The translations under genes and the position numbers were made by a program. The notes under the pieces were generated by a model. It did no database searches. It saw only the letters and a program-made list of their open reading frames with translations, and was not told where the DNA came from. Source: Oscillospiraceae bacterium (GTDB lineage Bacteria; Bacillota; Clostridia; Oscillospirales; Ruminococcaceae). From it: a DNA stretch of 64,000 bases. Position 1 is the stretch's first letter. Every line of letters starts with the position of its first letter. Shown piece by piece: positions 34,156 to 43,124 of this stretch. The stretch covers positions 22,747 to 86,746 of the forward strand of contig JAFUWN010000012.1 in assembly GCA_017483465.1 (NCBI GenBank), given 5' to 3'.

Positions 34156-34713
34156 ATGCAGAAACCGTCTTTGATTATCGGCAAAAAACAGCTTGTTTTA
34201 TCCTGTCTGACTGTCCTGCTGGCGGCGGCAGTCTATATGAATTATACTTATACAAGAACTGATCTGACAGCCGTCCGGACGACTCCGGTCACAGAACTGG
34301 AACAGAATCCGCCTGCTCCTCACTACGGCGATACGGAATTTGTCAACGCAGAACCAGACCCCTCAGCAGATTATTTCGCTAAAATCAGACTGGAAAAAGC
34401 GACAAGCCGTGACGAAGCCGTCCAGACGTTACAAACCATGATCGGCGGCGGAGATGTCACAGAAGACGAGGCCGTGACAGCCGCCCTCAATGCCGCAGAA
34501 GTCGCCGCTCTGATCGAACATGAGGGTGTGATCGAATCCCTGATCAAATCGCAGGGCTTTTCTGACTGTGTGGTCTATCTGGATGACAATGCCGCTAAAG
34601 TCGTTGTGAAAACCGACGGCCTGGACGCTTCCGGAGCGGCTGTGATCAAAGAAGCCATTCTCGAAGAAGTCACCATTCCGGCCGAAAATATCAGGATTTT
34701 TGAAGTCAAATAA
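34156..34713 (+). CDS. spoIIIAH: Stage III sporulation protein AH
   Basis: A 185-residue single-pass protein (helix about 12-30) whose soluble domain binds forespore SpoIIQ in B. subtilis. The core AALIEHEGVIESLIKSQGF and DDNAAKVVVKTDGL matches the YscJ-like ring fold. The frame is open from 34006, but ATG 34156 follows AGAAAGGA and begins the expected MQKPSLIIGKKQ N-terminus. It ends the spoIIIA operon. Confidence 0.92.
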   Translation: MQKPSLIIGKKQLVLSCLTVLLAAAVYMNYTYTRTDLTAVRTTPVTELEQNPPAPHYGDTEFVNAEPDPSADYFAKIRLEKATSRDEAVQTLQTMIGGGDVTEDEAVTAALNAAEVAALIEHEGVIESLIKSQGFSDCVVYLDDNAAKVVVKTDGLDASGAAVIKEAILEEVTIPAENIRIFEVK

Positions 34714-34731
34714 AATTTAATCAGATTACGA

Positions 34732-34760
34732 TTGACAAGCAGGAAGTTTTGTGGTAAAAT
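34732..34760 (+). promoter_or_regulatory. Promoter of the asp23-nusB-recN operon
   Basis: TTGACA (34732-34737), 17 bases, TAAAAT (34755-34760). Confidence 0.65.
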
Positions 34761-34816
34761 AATATATATCATCATGTGTTTATTTTTTTAAAATCCCGAA
34801 AGGAAGTCAGATCACT

Positions 34817-35131
34817 ATGAGTATGGATAAAATCAATCATACAGACCGTACAATTCAGATTTCTGATGATGTGCTCCGTCAGGTCGCCGCACTTTCTGCC
34901 AGAGATACCGCCGGTGTGGCAAGTCTGGCACAGGAAAAGCCCGTGAAGATCACCAATCTTGGCGGAGCAATTTCCGTAGAAATCCGCCTGTTCGTCAAAA
35001 GCGGCACCCGTGCCGCCAATGTCGCCGCAAGAGTACAGCAGACCGTCAAGCAGAGCATTCAGGATATGACCGGTGTGACGGCTGTCCATGTCCATGTGGA
35101 AATCAGCGGTATGCAGCAGGAGGAACTATGA
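34817..35131 (+). CDS. Asp23/Gls24-family envelope stress protein
   Basis: A 104-residue protein of the Asp23/Gls24 (DUF322) family: IQISDDVLRQVAALSARDTAGVASL, then a GGAISVEIRLFVKSG strand and a C-terminal VTAVHVHVEIS strand. Such proteins sit near the membrane and affect envelope stress. In Clostridia this member often precedes nusB, as here; its stop overlaps the nusB ATG by four bases. Confidence 0.9.
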   Translation: MSMDKINHTDRTIQISDDVLRQVAALSARDTAGVASLAQEKPVKITNLGGAISVEIRLFVKSGTRAANVAARVQQTVKQSIQDMTGVTAVHVHVEISGMQQEEL

Positions 35132-35529
35132 AAATCAGCCAGTACAGAGAAAATGCATTTTTAATCCTGTTTGAAGCCTCGTTCCGTGACGATACACCGG
35201 AAGAATTATTCGCCCTTGCCGAAGAAATCGGAGAAATCAAGCTGAATGACAAATCCCGGAATCTCGTCAGAGGCGTACTCTCCCGGACAGAAGAACTGAA
35301 TCAGATTATTGCTTCCTACAGTCCGAAACGGGCACTCAGCCGTATTGCAAGAGTCGATCTGATTATTTTAAGAATGGCTGTCTATGAATTGCAGAATTCT
35401 CCGGAACTGCCTGTCGGTATCACCGTCAGCGAGGCGGTTCATCTTGCAGAACTCTATGCTTCTGCCGAAGATACGGCTTTTATCAACGGCATTCTGGGAA
35501 ATTATGTCCGTGATCAGGAGAAAGCCTGA
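35128..35529 (+). CDS. nusB: Transcription antitermination factor NusB
   Basis: NusB binds boxA RNA together with S10 for antitermination of rRNA operons. The 133-residue protein shows the family ends: RENAFLILFEASF at the start and GITVSEAVHLAELYASAEDTAFINGILG at the C-terminus. It overlaps both neighbours (four bases and one base). Confidence 0.95.
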   Translation: MKISQYRENAFLILFEASFRDDTPEELFALAEEIGEIKLNDKSRNLVRGVLSRTEELNQIIASYSPKRALSRIARVDLIILRMAVYELQNSPELPVGITVSEAVHLAELYASAEDTAFINGILGNYVRDQEKA

Positions 35530-36464
35530 TGAGTGTCTTTCTCGGACTGGATACCAGTAATTATACCACTTCGACGGCTCTTTATGATTCTGATACAGGA
35601 GAGATCACACAGGCCAAAAAGCTTCTGCCTGTCAAGCCCGGAGAAAAAGGCCTCCGGCAGAGCGACGCTGTGTTTCATCATACAGTACAGCTTCCGGAAG
35701 TTCTGCAAAAACTGGAAATTCCGGAGCTTTCCGGTATCGGGGTATCTGTCAGGCCACGAAATGCAGAAACATCTTATATGCCCTGTTTCCTCTGCGGAGA
35801 GGGCACAGCCCGGATGATCGGACAGGTTTTACAGATTCCTGTGTATCAGACCAGCCATCAGACAGGCCATATTTTAGCGGCTCTGTATTCGGCACAGAAG
35901 CTTGACTGGATTCACAGGGAATTTCTGGCATTTCATGTCAGCGGCGGTACGACAGACTGTGTATACTGTCAGCCGGAAGCAGGACAGATTTTACACATCA
36001 CCCCTGTTTCCGGTTCTCTGGATTTAAAGGCCGGACAGCTGATCGACAGGGTAGGCCTTATGCTGGGCTTACAGTTTCCCTGCGGAATGGCTCTGGAAAC
36101 GCTGGCCATGCAAAGTGAGAAAAATTTTAAATACAAACCTGTCATGAAAGAGCTTGACTGCTGTCTGTCCGGACTGGAAAACCAGTGCCGTAACATGCTG
36201 ATTTCTGAGCAGCCCTGTGATATTGCAAAATTCTGTCTGACGGCCGTTGCCTCTGTGATTTCTGTGATGACGGAAACAGCACAGGAACGTTATCCGGCTC
36301 TGCCTGTACTGTATGCCGGCGGTGTCATGTCAGATCAGTATATCCAGAATCAATTAAAGCAGAATCTTCAGACAGAAACCGCCTTTGCCGAACCTGTCTT
36401 TTCTTGTGACAATGCCGCCGGAACGGCGGTTTATGCCGCTTTGTGCCATGCTGACAGTCACTGA
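35529..36464 (+). CDS. TsaD-paralogous peptidase M22-family protein
   Basis: A 311-residue ASKHA-fold protein of the glycoprotease (M22) family. It has LGLDTSNYTTSTALY near the start, a HxxxH metal site (SHQTGHILAALYS), and the C-terminal AGGVMSDQYIQNQL block. It is shorter and more divergent than the universal tRNA-modification enzyme TsaD and is most likely the clostridial paralogue of unknown role that commonly sits between nusB and xseA. Its end overlaps the next gene by 17 bases. Confidence 0.85.
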   Translation: MSVFLGLDTSNYTTSTALYDSDTGEITQAKKLLPVKPGEKGLRQSDAVFHHTVQLPEVLQKLEIPELSGIGVSVRPRNAETSYMPCFLCGEGTARMIGQVLQIPVYQTSHQTGHILAALYSAQKLDWIHREFLAFHVSGGTTDCVYCQPEAGQILHITPVSGSLDLKAGQLIDRVGLMLGLQFPCGMALETLAMQSEKNFKYKPVMKELDCCLSGLENQCRNMLISEQPCDIAKFCLTAVASVISVMTETAQERYPALPVLYAGGVMSDQYIQNQLKQNLQTETAFAEPVFSCDNAAGTAVYAALCHADSH

Positions 36465-38274
36465 ACTCAACCGGAGAGCCGCCGATATAATTAAGAATAA
36501 GAAAAATCTGCAATTGCTTCTGACAGAGGGCGAAATTGCCGGACTCCGGATACAGGACGGACATCTGTTTTTTTCGCTCTGTGATACGGAAAGCTCTGTC
36601 AGAGCCGTCATGTTCCGGAATCTTGCCGAAAGACTGAAATTCCGGCCGGAGAACGGCTTGTCTGTCATCGCCGCCGGAAGTGCGGAACTCTATCCGGTTT
36701 CCGGTCAGTTTCAGTTCCGTGTCACGGATATGCTGATACAGGGAATCGGCAGCATTCAGAGAGGCTTTCAGACCAGAGAACAGAAATTGCAGGCAGAAGG
36801 GCTTTTTTCTGAAACAAATAAAAAAGCCGTTCCGGAGAACCCGAAAAAAATCGGCGTGATCACATCCGAATCCGGAGCGGCTCTCCAGGATATTCTTCAG
36901 ATTCTGAAACGGCGGTCGCCGTCTGCCGAAGTGATATTATTTCCCGTTCATGTACAGGGCAGACATGCCGAAGCGGAAATCTGTCAGGCTCTGGAACACG
37001 CAGACACGCAGAATCTGGATGTTCTGATTTTAGGCCGTGGCGGCGGAGCTTCGGAAACGCTTCGTGTATTCGATTCTGAAAAAATCGTCCGTGCGGTATA
37101 TGCCTGCCGGACACCTGTGATTTCGGCAGTCGGACACGAATCAGATGATACACTGACAGATCAGGCCGCTGATCTGCGTGCTCCGACACCCTCGGCGGCA
37201 GCAGAACTGGCCTCACAGAAACGACATCCGGAAATTTTATTAAATCATCAGAAAATTTCATCTGTAAACCAGATACAGACAGGAGACTGTCTGAAAATTG
37301 CTCTGCCGGACGGGTGTCTGATCGTCCGGACAGAATATAAGGAGCGTGATTTTATCATGAACGAATTCCAGAAAACAAAAATGAAATCCTATGCCGGACG
37401 TGTGGAAGAAAAACTGCTTTCTGTAATTGCCGGTCTGCAAAAAACAGCAGAATCCAGAAACATGCAGATCAATACGCTGTTTGAAGCTATGCGGCATTCC
37501 CTCACAGCCGGCGGAAAACGAATCCGTCCGGTGCTGATCTATGCATTCTGTGAAGTCTGCGGCGGTACGCCGGAGCAGGCCGATTCTGCCGCCTGTGCCA
37601 TGGAAATGACACATACGGCTTCTCTGATTTTTGATGATCTGCCTGCCATGGATGATGATGATCTGAGACGAGGCAAACCCTCTTGTCATAAGGCATTCGG
37701 TGAAGCTACAGCGATTCTCGCCGGGTGCGGCCTGATGTGCTCGCCGTTCGGCATTCTCGCAGATGATCAGAATCTTTCCGAAAAACAGAAACTGGCGTTA
37801 ATCAGCCTGTTAGCCCGTGAAGAAGCTTCTTCCGGCATGGTCGGCGGTCAGGTGCTGGATATGCAGTTTGAAACACAGGAGCATGTCACGGCAGAAGAAC
37901 TCGAAATCATGTGCAACGGCAAAACCGGAGCACTCATGAAAACGGCCTGTCAGATGGGCTGTCTCTGCGGCGGCGGTTCTCCGGAGCAGTTACAGGCTGC
38001 CGGAACATACGGCCTTGCCCTCGGACTGGCATTCCAGATTATTGATGATATTCTTGATGTCACAAGCACTTCGGAACAGCTCGGCAAACCTGCCGGAAGC
38101 GACGCCGAAGAACAGAAACAGACTTTCGTCACAATTCTGGGAATTGAAAAAGCCCGTGAACGTGCGGCCGCTCTGACAGAGCAGGCCTATGCAGAACTGG
38201 ACAGGTTTCCGGCTTCTGCGGCTGTTGATTTTCTCCGTGCCCTGACAGAAGCTATGCTTGTCAGAGTGCAGTAA
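36448..38274 (+). CDS. In-frame XseA-IspA fusion: truncated exonuclease VII large subunit joined to farnesyl diphosphate synthase
   Basis: One uninterrupted frame of 608 residues. Residues 1-303 are exonuclease VII large subunit: an OB-fold, then the catalytic part with IGVITSESGAALQDIL, ILGRGGGASETLRVF and SAVGHESDDTLTD (His and Asp of the active site). After PTPSAAAELASQ only about 45 residues remain, ending in the usual SVNQIQTGDCLKIALPDG tail; the long coiled-coil that holds the XseB subunits is absent, and no xseB gene is present. Without a stop codon the frame enters farnesyl diphosphate synthase (from Met304), with LIFDDLPAMDDDD and FQIIDDILD. IspA also has its own start and ribosome site, so both a fusion and a separate IspA may be made. 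Confidence 0.85.
   Translation: MLTVTELNRRAADIIKNKKNLQLLLTEGEIAGLRIQDGHLFFSLCDTESSVRAVMFRNLAERLKFRPENGLSVIAAGSAELYPVSGQFQFRVTDMLIQGIGSIQRGFQTREQKLQAEGLFSETNKKAVPENPKKIGVITSESGAALQDILQILKRRSPSAEVILFPVHVQGRHAEAEICQALEHADTQNLDVLILGRGGGASETLRVFDSEKIVRAVYACRTPVISAVGHESDDTLTDQAADLRAPTPSAAAELASQKRHPEILLNHQKISSVNQIQTGDCLKIALPDGCLIVRTEYKERDFIMNEFQKTKMKSYAGRVEEKLLSVIAGLQKTAESRNMQINTLFEAMRHSLTAGGKRIRPVLIYAFCEVCGGTPEQADSAACAMEMTHTASLIFDDLPAMDDDDLRRGKPSCHKAFGEATAILAGCGLMCSPFGILADDQNLSEKQKLALISLLAREEASSGMVGGQVLDMQFETQEHVTAEELEIMCNGKTGALMKTACQMGCLCGGGSPEQLQAAGTYGLALGLAFQIIDDILDVTSTSEQLGKPAGSDAEEQKQTFVTILGIEKARERAAALTEQAYAELDRFPASAAVDFLRALTEAMLVRVQ
37357..38274 (+). CDS. ispA: Farnesyl diphosphate synthase (internal start)
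   Basis: The likely independently translated form of the second half of the fused frame. ATG 37357 follows AAGGAG (37339-37344). The 305-residue product is of full family length, begins MNEFQKTKMKSYAGRVEEKL and carries LTAGGKRIRP, the first Asp-rich motif DDLPAMDDDDLRRGKP and the second DDILD. It makes farnesyl diphosphate from IPP and DMAPP; dxs follows two genes later. Confidence 0.85.
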   Translation: MNEFQKTKMKSYAGRVEEKLLSVIAGLQKTAESRNMQINTLFEAMRHSLTAGGKRIRPVLIYAFCEVCGGTPEQADSAACAMEMTHTASLIFDDLPAMDDDDLRRGKPSCHKAFGEATAILAGCGLMCSPFGILADDQNLSEKQKLALISLLAREEASSGMVGGQVLDMQFETQEHVTAEELEIMCNGKTGALMKTACQMGCLCGGGSPEQLQAAGTYGLALGLAFQIIDDILDVTSTSEQLGKPAGSDAEEQKQTFVTILGIEKARERAAALTEQAYAELDRFPASAAVDFLRALTEAMLVRVQ

Positions 38275-38308
38275 TCAAAATTATCAGAATAACAGAAAGT
38301 GAGAAACC

Positions 38309-38746
38309 ATGATATATAATCCGATTCTGTGTGCCGGTATTCTGGGATGGGGTGCGGCACAGGTGATCAAGTTTATTTTATTTATCTTCCAGAACAAGTC
38401 TGTTAAGATGGAGCGGCTGTATGGTTCCGGCGGTATGCCGAGTTCTCATTCTTCTATGGTCTGTGCCACACTGATTTCCACAGGCAGAGTCTCGGGGTGG
38501 GATTCTCCGGTGTTTGCGGTCATGTTTGTGGTGGCGGCGATTATCATGTATGATGCTGCAAATGTCCGGCTCGAAGCCGGAAAACATGCCAGACAGCTCA
38601 ACGAAATCATGCAGAAGCTTTTCTCTCAGGGAGAAACTGCCGATAAGGAAACGCAGTTCAAAGAACTGCTTGGCCATACGCCTTTGCAGGTCGTATGCGG
38701 TGCAATTCTTGGAATCGGTATCGGAGCATTCATGCCGATTTTATAA
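38309..38746 (+). CDS. Divergent PAP2-family membrane protein (DUF212)
   Basis: A 145-residue membrane protein of the DUF212/divergent PAP2 family, with the GSGGMPSSHSSMVCA phosphatase-like motif and three to four helices. It may act on isoprenoid or lipid phosphates, which suits its place between ispA and dxs, but this is inference. Confidence 0.88.
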   Translation: MIYNPILCAGILGWGAAQVIKFILFIFQNKSVKMERLYGSGGMPSSHSSMVCATLISTGRVSGWDSPVFAVMFVVAAIIMYDAANVRLEAGKHARQLNEIMQKLFSQGETADKETQFKELLGHTPLQVVCGAILGIGIGAFMPIL

Positions 38747-38783
38747 TAATATAAAAAAATGATTGACAAGTAGTGATAAATCT

Positions 38784-40676
38784 ATGAGTATAACAAATCA
38801 GGAATCCGGAGAATATCAGCTCAAAGACCTGAATCTTCCGGAGGATTTGAAAAAACTGAATTTTTACCAGTGCCGGAAGCTAGCCAAAGAAATCCGTTCG
38901 CTGCTGGTGCGTGTGATTTCCAGAAACGGCGGTCATCTTGCCTCGAATCTGGGTACGGTAGAGCTGACAATGGCTCTGCACCGTGTTTTTGAATCTCCGA
39001 AAGACAAGATCATCTGGGATGTCGGCCATCAGTGCTATACGCATAAAATTCTGACAGGCCGTGCCGGTCAGTTTGCTACCATCCGGAAAGAAAACGGAAT
39101 TGCCGGCTTTCCGAAACCGGAAGAGTCCGAACATGATATTTTTATCAGCGGTCACAGCAGTACTTCCATTTCCGTTGCCTGCGGCATTGCCGAAGCAATG
39201 AGAATGCAGGGCGATACCCAACATCATGTGATTGCCGTGATCGGAGACGGTGCCCTGACAGGCGGTATGGCTTTTGAAGGGCTGAATAACGGCGGCAAGA
39301 AAAAAATGAAGAATCTGATCGTGATTCTGAATGATAATAACATGTCTATTTCCGGAAATGTCGGAGCAGTTTCCGGCTATCTGCGTTCGATTCGGGAAAG
39401 TGAAGAATATGTCCGCAGAAAACAGCAGCTTGAAAAGAATCTCATGAATACGCCCGGTGTCGGCACACATGCCGTCAGAGTCCTGAAAAAGACAAAAGAC
39501 AGCTTCAAGCGTGTGATGTTCCAGCAGGCCACTATGTTTGAACAGTTCGGCTTTGTATATTTAGGCCCTGTTGACGGCCATAACATGCAGGAACTGGAAG
39601 AAGTGCTCCGCACGGCAAAGCGTTATGACGCTCCTGTGTTTATTCATGTGAATACCGTCAAGGGAAAAGGCTATCTCCCGGCGGAGAAAAATCCCAGTCT
39701 GTTTCACGGTGTACCTAAATTTGATATTATCACCGGAAATCCGGAAGTCTCCGGAAATGACTGCTATTCTGAAATTTTCGGCAAAGAACTCACGGAAATG
39801 GCCGCACAGGACAAAAGAATCTGTGCTGTCACAGCGGCAATGACATTCGGAACAGGCCTGCAGTATTTTCAGGAACAGTTCCCGGAAAGATTCTATGATG
39901 TCGGCATTGCCGAACAACATGCGGTTACGTTTTCGGCCGGACTTGCCGCCGCCGGGATGATTCCGGTATTTGCTGTCTATTCGACATTCTTGCAGAGAGC
40001 ATATGATCAGCTTCTGCATGATGTCGCCATCGGAAAACTGCATGTGATTCTCGGCATTGACCGTGCCGGGATTGTCGGCGAGGACGGAGAAACCCATCAG
40101 GGAACATTTGATGTGCCTATGCTGACTTCCATTCCCGGAGCTGTGATCTATTCTCCGGCCTGTTATGAAGAACTCCGGCTGTGCATGAGGAGAGCCGTCC
40201 GGGAAGATACCGGCCTGACAGCGGTGCGGTATCCCAGAGGCAATGACAAAGCTATGACATTCCCGAAAGAACATCTCAATACAGAGTATACATTCACAGA
40301 ATCCGGCTCGGATATGCTGATGATTTCTTATGGCCGGGTGTATCAGGCACTGTGGGAAGCACACTGCACCTGTGAAAAAATCGGCTATCAGACAAGCTTA
40401 TTGAAATTAACCAGAATTTTCCCTGTCATGGAAGAACTGGTAGAAAAAGCGTTATCTTACCGGATTGTGATGTTTTTTGAAGAAAGCAGCGGTTACGGCG
40501 GAATTTCTACAATATTCGGTTCTCTGCTGGCACAGTACGGATTCAAAGGCCGTTATGTCAGAGTTTCGGCAGACTGTTTCCTGAAACAGGCTTCTGTGCC
40601 GGCTCTGCTGGAAAAATCGGAACTCTCCGCACATGCCGTCTGTCGGTATATCTATGCGTATGGAAACAAGGATTGA
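38784..40676 (+). CDS. dxs: 1-deoxy-D-xylulose-5-phosphate synthase
   Basis: Dxs is the thiamine-diphosphate enzyme that starts the MEP isoprenoid pathway. The 630-residue protein has SNLGTVELTMALHRVF, WDVGHQCYTHKILTGR, GDGALTGGMAFEGLNN (ThDP binding) and DRAGIVGEDGETHQG. The frame extends to TTG 38763; ATG 38784 is chosen, but neither has a good ribosome site. Its end overlaps tlyA. Confidence 0.95.
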   Translation: MSITNQESGEYQLKDLNLPEDLKKLNFYQCRKLAKEIRSLLVRVISRNGGHLASNLGTVELTMALHRVFESPKDKIIWDVGHQCYTHKILTGRAGQFATIRKENGIAGFPKPEESEHDIFISGHSSTSISVACGIAEAMRMQGDTQHHVIAVIGDGALTGGMAFEGLNNGGKKKMKNLIVILNDNNMSISGNVGAVSGYLRSIRESEEYVRRKQQLEKNLMNTPGVGTHAVRVLKKTKDSFKRVMFQQATMFEQFGFVYLGPVDGHNMQELEEVLRTAKRYDAPVFIHVNTVKGKGYLPAEKNPSLFHGVPKFDIITGNPEVSGNDCYSEIFGKELTEMAAQDKRICAVTAAMTFGTGLQYFQEQFPERFYDVGIAEQHAVTFSAGLAAAGMIPVFAVYSTFLQRAYDQLLHDVAIGKLHVILGIDRAGIVGEDGETHQGTFDVPMLTSIPGAVIYSPACYEELRLCMRRAVREDTGLTAVRYPRGNDKAMTFPKEHLNTEYTFTESGSDMLMISYGRVYQALWEAHCTCEKIGYQTSLLKLTRIFPVMEELVEKALSYRIVMFFEESSGYGGISTIFGSLLAQYGFKGRYVRVSADCFLKQASVPALLEKSELSAHAVCRYIYAYGNKD

Positions 40677-41391
40677 TATTGCCATGACCGAACGGCAGCT
40701 CTGTCAGAGCCGTTCCCGGGCAAAGTTATTGATTACAGACGGCAGAGTCTTGTTAAATCATCAGATCTGTACAAAGCCGTCTGCACTGGTTTCTGACAGC
40801 GACCTGATCGAGGTCGAAGATCTGCCGTTTGTCGGCAGGGGAGGGCTGAAATTAGAAGGTGCTCTGAAAGCGTTTCCGGTTTCTCCGGAACATAAGATCT
40901 GTCTGGATATCGGAGCTTCTACCGGCGGCTTCACAGACTGTATGTTAAAGCACGGAGCAGAATTTGTCTATGCAGTGGATGTCGGTCATGATCAGCTGGC
41001 TGAAAGCCTGAAAGAACATCATCAGGTAAAAAATCTGGAAAATACAGATATCCGGAATTTAAACAAGTCTGATTTTGAAACGCTTCCGGAATTTTGCAGT
41101 ATTGATGTCTCTTTTATTTCGCTGAAATATATTCTGCCCTCGGCATTTGCATTGCTCGCAGATCAGGCGGATTGTATCGCCCTTGTCAAACCGCAGTTCG
41201 AGGCCGGAAAAAAAGCCCTGAACAAACAGGGGATTGTGAAATCAGAAAAAATCAGAATACAGATTCTGCATGAAATCGAGGCATTCGCTGTTCAGACCGG
41301 CTTTCAGGTGAAAGCTTCCTGTGAATCGCCGGTTCAGGGCGGAACAGGCAATATTGAATATCTGCTGTATCTCAGGAAAGAATCATCATGA
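40654..41391 (+). CDS. tlyA: TlyA-type rRNA 2'-O-methyltransferase
   Basis: A 245-residue protein with an N-terminal S4 RNA-binding domain (RIDIAMTERQLCQSRSRAKL) and a FtsJ-like methyltransferase domain with the SAM motif CLDIGASTGGFTDCML and the KDKE-type residues in SIDVSFISLKYI and LVKPQFEAG. Known TlyA enzymes methylate 16S and 23S rRNA; the older name is hemolysin A. The start is placed so that the S4 domain is complete, within the 3' end of dxs. Confidence 0.92.
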   Translation: MRMETRIDIAMTERQLCQSRSRAKLLITDGRVLLNHQICTKPSALVSDSDLIEVEDLPFVGRGGLKLEGALKAFPVSPEHKICLDIGASTGGFTDCMLKHGAEFVYAVDVGHDQLAESLKEHHQVKNLENTDIRNLNKSDFETLPEFCSIDVSFISLKYILPSAFALLADQADCIALVKPQFEAGKKALNKQGIVKSEKIRIQILHEIEAFAVQTGFQVKASCESPVQGGTGNIEYLLYLRKESS

Positions 41392-42224
41392 AGAAGAACA
41401 AGAAAAAAATCCGCCTGATGTTACTGGCGGTTCTGCTGATTTTTATCATTCCCGGTCTGGATCAGAGATTATATCTCCGCAAATATGAAATGGATTCGGA
41501 TAAAATTCAGACCCCTGTCAGGATTGTACTGCTTACTGATCTGCATTCCTGTTATTACGGGAAAAATCAGGAACGGCTGTTACAGGCGATTGCTTCTCAG
41601 AATCCGGATATGATCACCCTTGCCGGAGATATTTTTGATGATCAGCTCCCGGATGAAAATACAGAAACAGTACTGAAAGCCGTTTCTGAAAAATATCCCT
41701 GCTGTTATGTCACCGGTAATCATGAAGGCTGGTGTACAAAGGAAAAATTTCAGAAAAATATGCAGTTTCTGAAAGATCATCATATTATGATCCTGGCAGG
41801 GAAATCAGAAATACTGGAAATTCAGAAACAGAAACTGATCATCTCCGGCATTGATGACCCGGATTCGCTTGCCTATTCTGAAAATAAAAACAATACAGAA
41901 CAGCAAATGCAGGGATTGAATCCGGATTCTCAGGAGCAGACTTATCATATTTTGTTATCCCATCGGCCGGAACTGTTTCCGGAATATCAGAATCTGAATT
42001 TTGATTTAGTCCTGTGCGGACATGCCCACGGCGGTCAATGGCGGATTCCGTATCTGCTCAACGGCCTGTATGCTCCGAATCAGGGCTTGTTTCCGGAATA
42101 TGCCGGAGGGCTTTACCAGTCAGGGCAGATGACGATGATCGTCAGCCGGGGACTCGCAAGAGAATCGACTAAACTGCCCAGATTCTATAACCGTCCGGAA
42201 CTTGTCGTGATTGATCTGAAATAA
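41388..42224 (+). CDS. Membrane-anchored metallophosphoesterase
   Basis: A 278-residue calcineurin-like phosphoesterase of the YkuE/YaeI type, with one N-terminal membrane helix (about 9-24) and dimetal motifs TDLHSC, GDIFDD, GNHEGW and CGHAHGGQW. YaeI-type enzymes act on lipid phosphates. Starts four bases into the tlyA end. Confidence 0.9.
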   Translation: MKKNKKKIRLMLLAVLLIFIIPGLDQRLYLRKYEMDSDKIQTPVRIVLLTDLHSCYYGKNQERLLQAIASQNPDMITLAGDIFDDQLPDENTETVLKAVSEKYPCCYVTGNHEGWCTKEKFQKNMQFLKDHHIMILAGKSEILEIQKQKLIISGIDDPDSLAYSENKNNTEQQMQGLNPDSQEQTYHILLSHRPELFPEYQNLNFDLVLCGHAHGGQWRIPYLLNGLYAPNQGLFPEYAGGLYQSGQMTMIVSRGLARESTKLPRFYNRPELVVIDLK

Positions 42225-42241
42225 AGTGAGTGAGGAAAATT

Positions 42242-43111
42242 ATGCTGAATTTTGCAATTTATCCCAATTTTCAGAAACAGAATGCTCTGTCCTGTGCGGT
42301 GGAAGTCTGCCGGAGACTGCATGAACTGGGCGGTACGGTCTGGCTGGATGAGGAGTATCAGAGCGAGTTTTCTGATCTGCCTTATGTAAAATACGGTATT
42401 TTTGCCGTTCTTGCTCAGAAAGCAGATATTGTCATCGCCATCGGCGGAGACGGAACAATGCTCCGCTGTGCCCGTGAAATGATCGGTTCTCCGGCCAGAC
42501 TGCTGGGGATTAATACCGGACATCTGGGGTTTATGGCCGGACTGGAAACCGATCAGCTCGATCAGCTGAACAAGCTTTTTACAGGAGAATATTACCGCTC
42601 TGACAGAATTTTATTACAGGCGGTTCTGCGGGGGGAACATAAGAAAATTAAATTTCATGCCCTGAATGATTTTGTGATTTCCGGATTATACGGAAAAGTA
42701 TTTGATTTTTCTGTGATGGCAGATCAGGCCGTAATCGGCCGTTACCGGGCTGACGGAGTGGTGTGCAGTACGCCGACAGGCTCGACCGCTTATGCCCTTT
42801 CTGCCGGAGGCCCTCTGATGGAACCGGAATTGTCCTGTATTGAAATTACGCTGATCTGTCCGCATTCGCTGTTTAACAGACCGCTGCTGCTGTCTTCTGA
42901 AAGAAAGATTACCATCCGGCATACGGCGGACTGTTCCCGCAATATCTGCCTGAGTGCAGACGGTGAACCGCCTGTTGCTTTTCCGGCAGGCTATTCGCTG
43001 GAAATCAGAAAATCCAGATATTCGACCGCACTGATCAGCATGACAAACAGCAGTTTTTTTGATTCTGTCAATAAAAAATTAATGCAGTCGATCAAAGGCA
43101 TACCAGAATGA
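42242..43111 (+). CDS. nadK: NAD kinase
   Basis: Makes NADP from NAD. The 289-residue protein has the GGDGTML motif, NTGHLGFM and the conserved DGVVCSTPTGSTAYALSAGGP block. The frame begins at GTG 42230, but ATG 42242 with GAGG upstream is preferred. Gap to the phosphoesterase is 17 bases. Confidence 0.95.
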   Translation: MLNFAIYPNFQKQNALSCAVEVCRRLHELGGTVWLDEEYQSEFSDLPYVKYGIFAVLAQKADIVIAIGGDGTMLRCAREMIGSPARLLGINTGHLGFMAGLETDQLDQLNKLFTGEYYRSDRILLQAVLRGEHKKIKFHALNDFVISGLYGKVFDFSVMADQAVIGRYRADGVVCSTPTGSTAYALSAGGPLMEPELSCIEITLICPHSLFNRPLLLSSERKITIRHTADCSRNICLSADGEPPVAFPAGYSLEIRKSRYSTALISMTNSSFFDSVNKKLMQSIKGIPE

Positions 43112-43124
43112 GAAGTGAGTGAAT

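Noticed and set aside
38763-38791. TTGACA at the start of dxs read as a promoter
   Set aside because: No convincing -10 lies 16-18 bases downstream and the operon continues without a terminator; it more likely only reflects the coding start region.
39561-40364. Long minus-strand frame (267 codons) opposite dxs
   Set aside because: Shadow of dxs, whose motifs are unambiguous.
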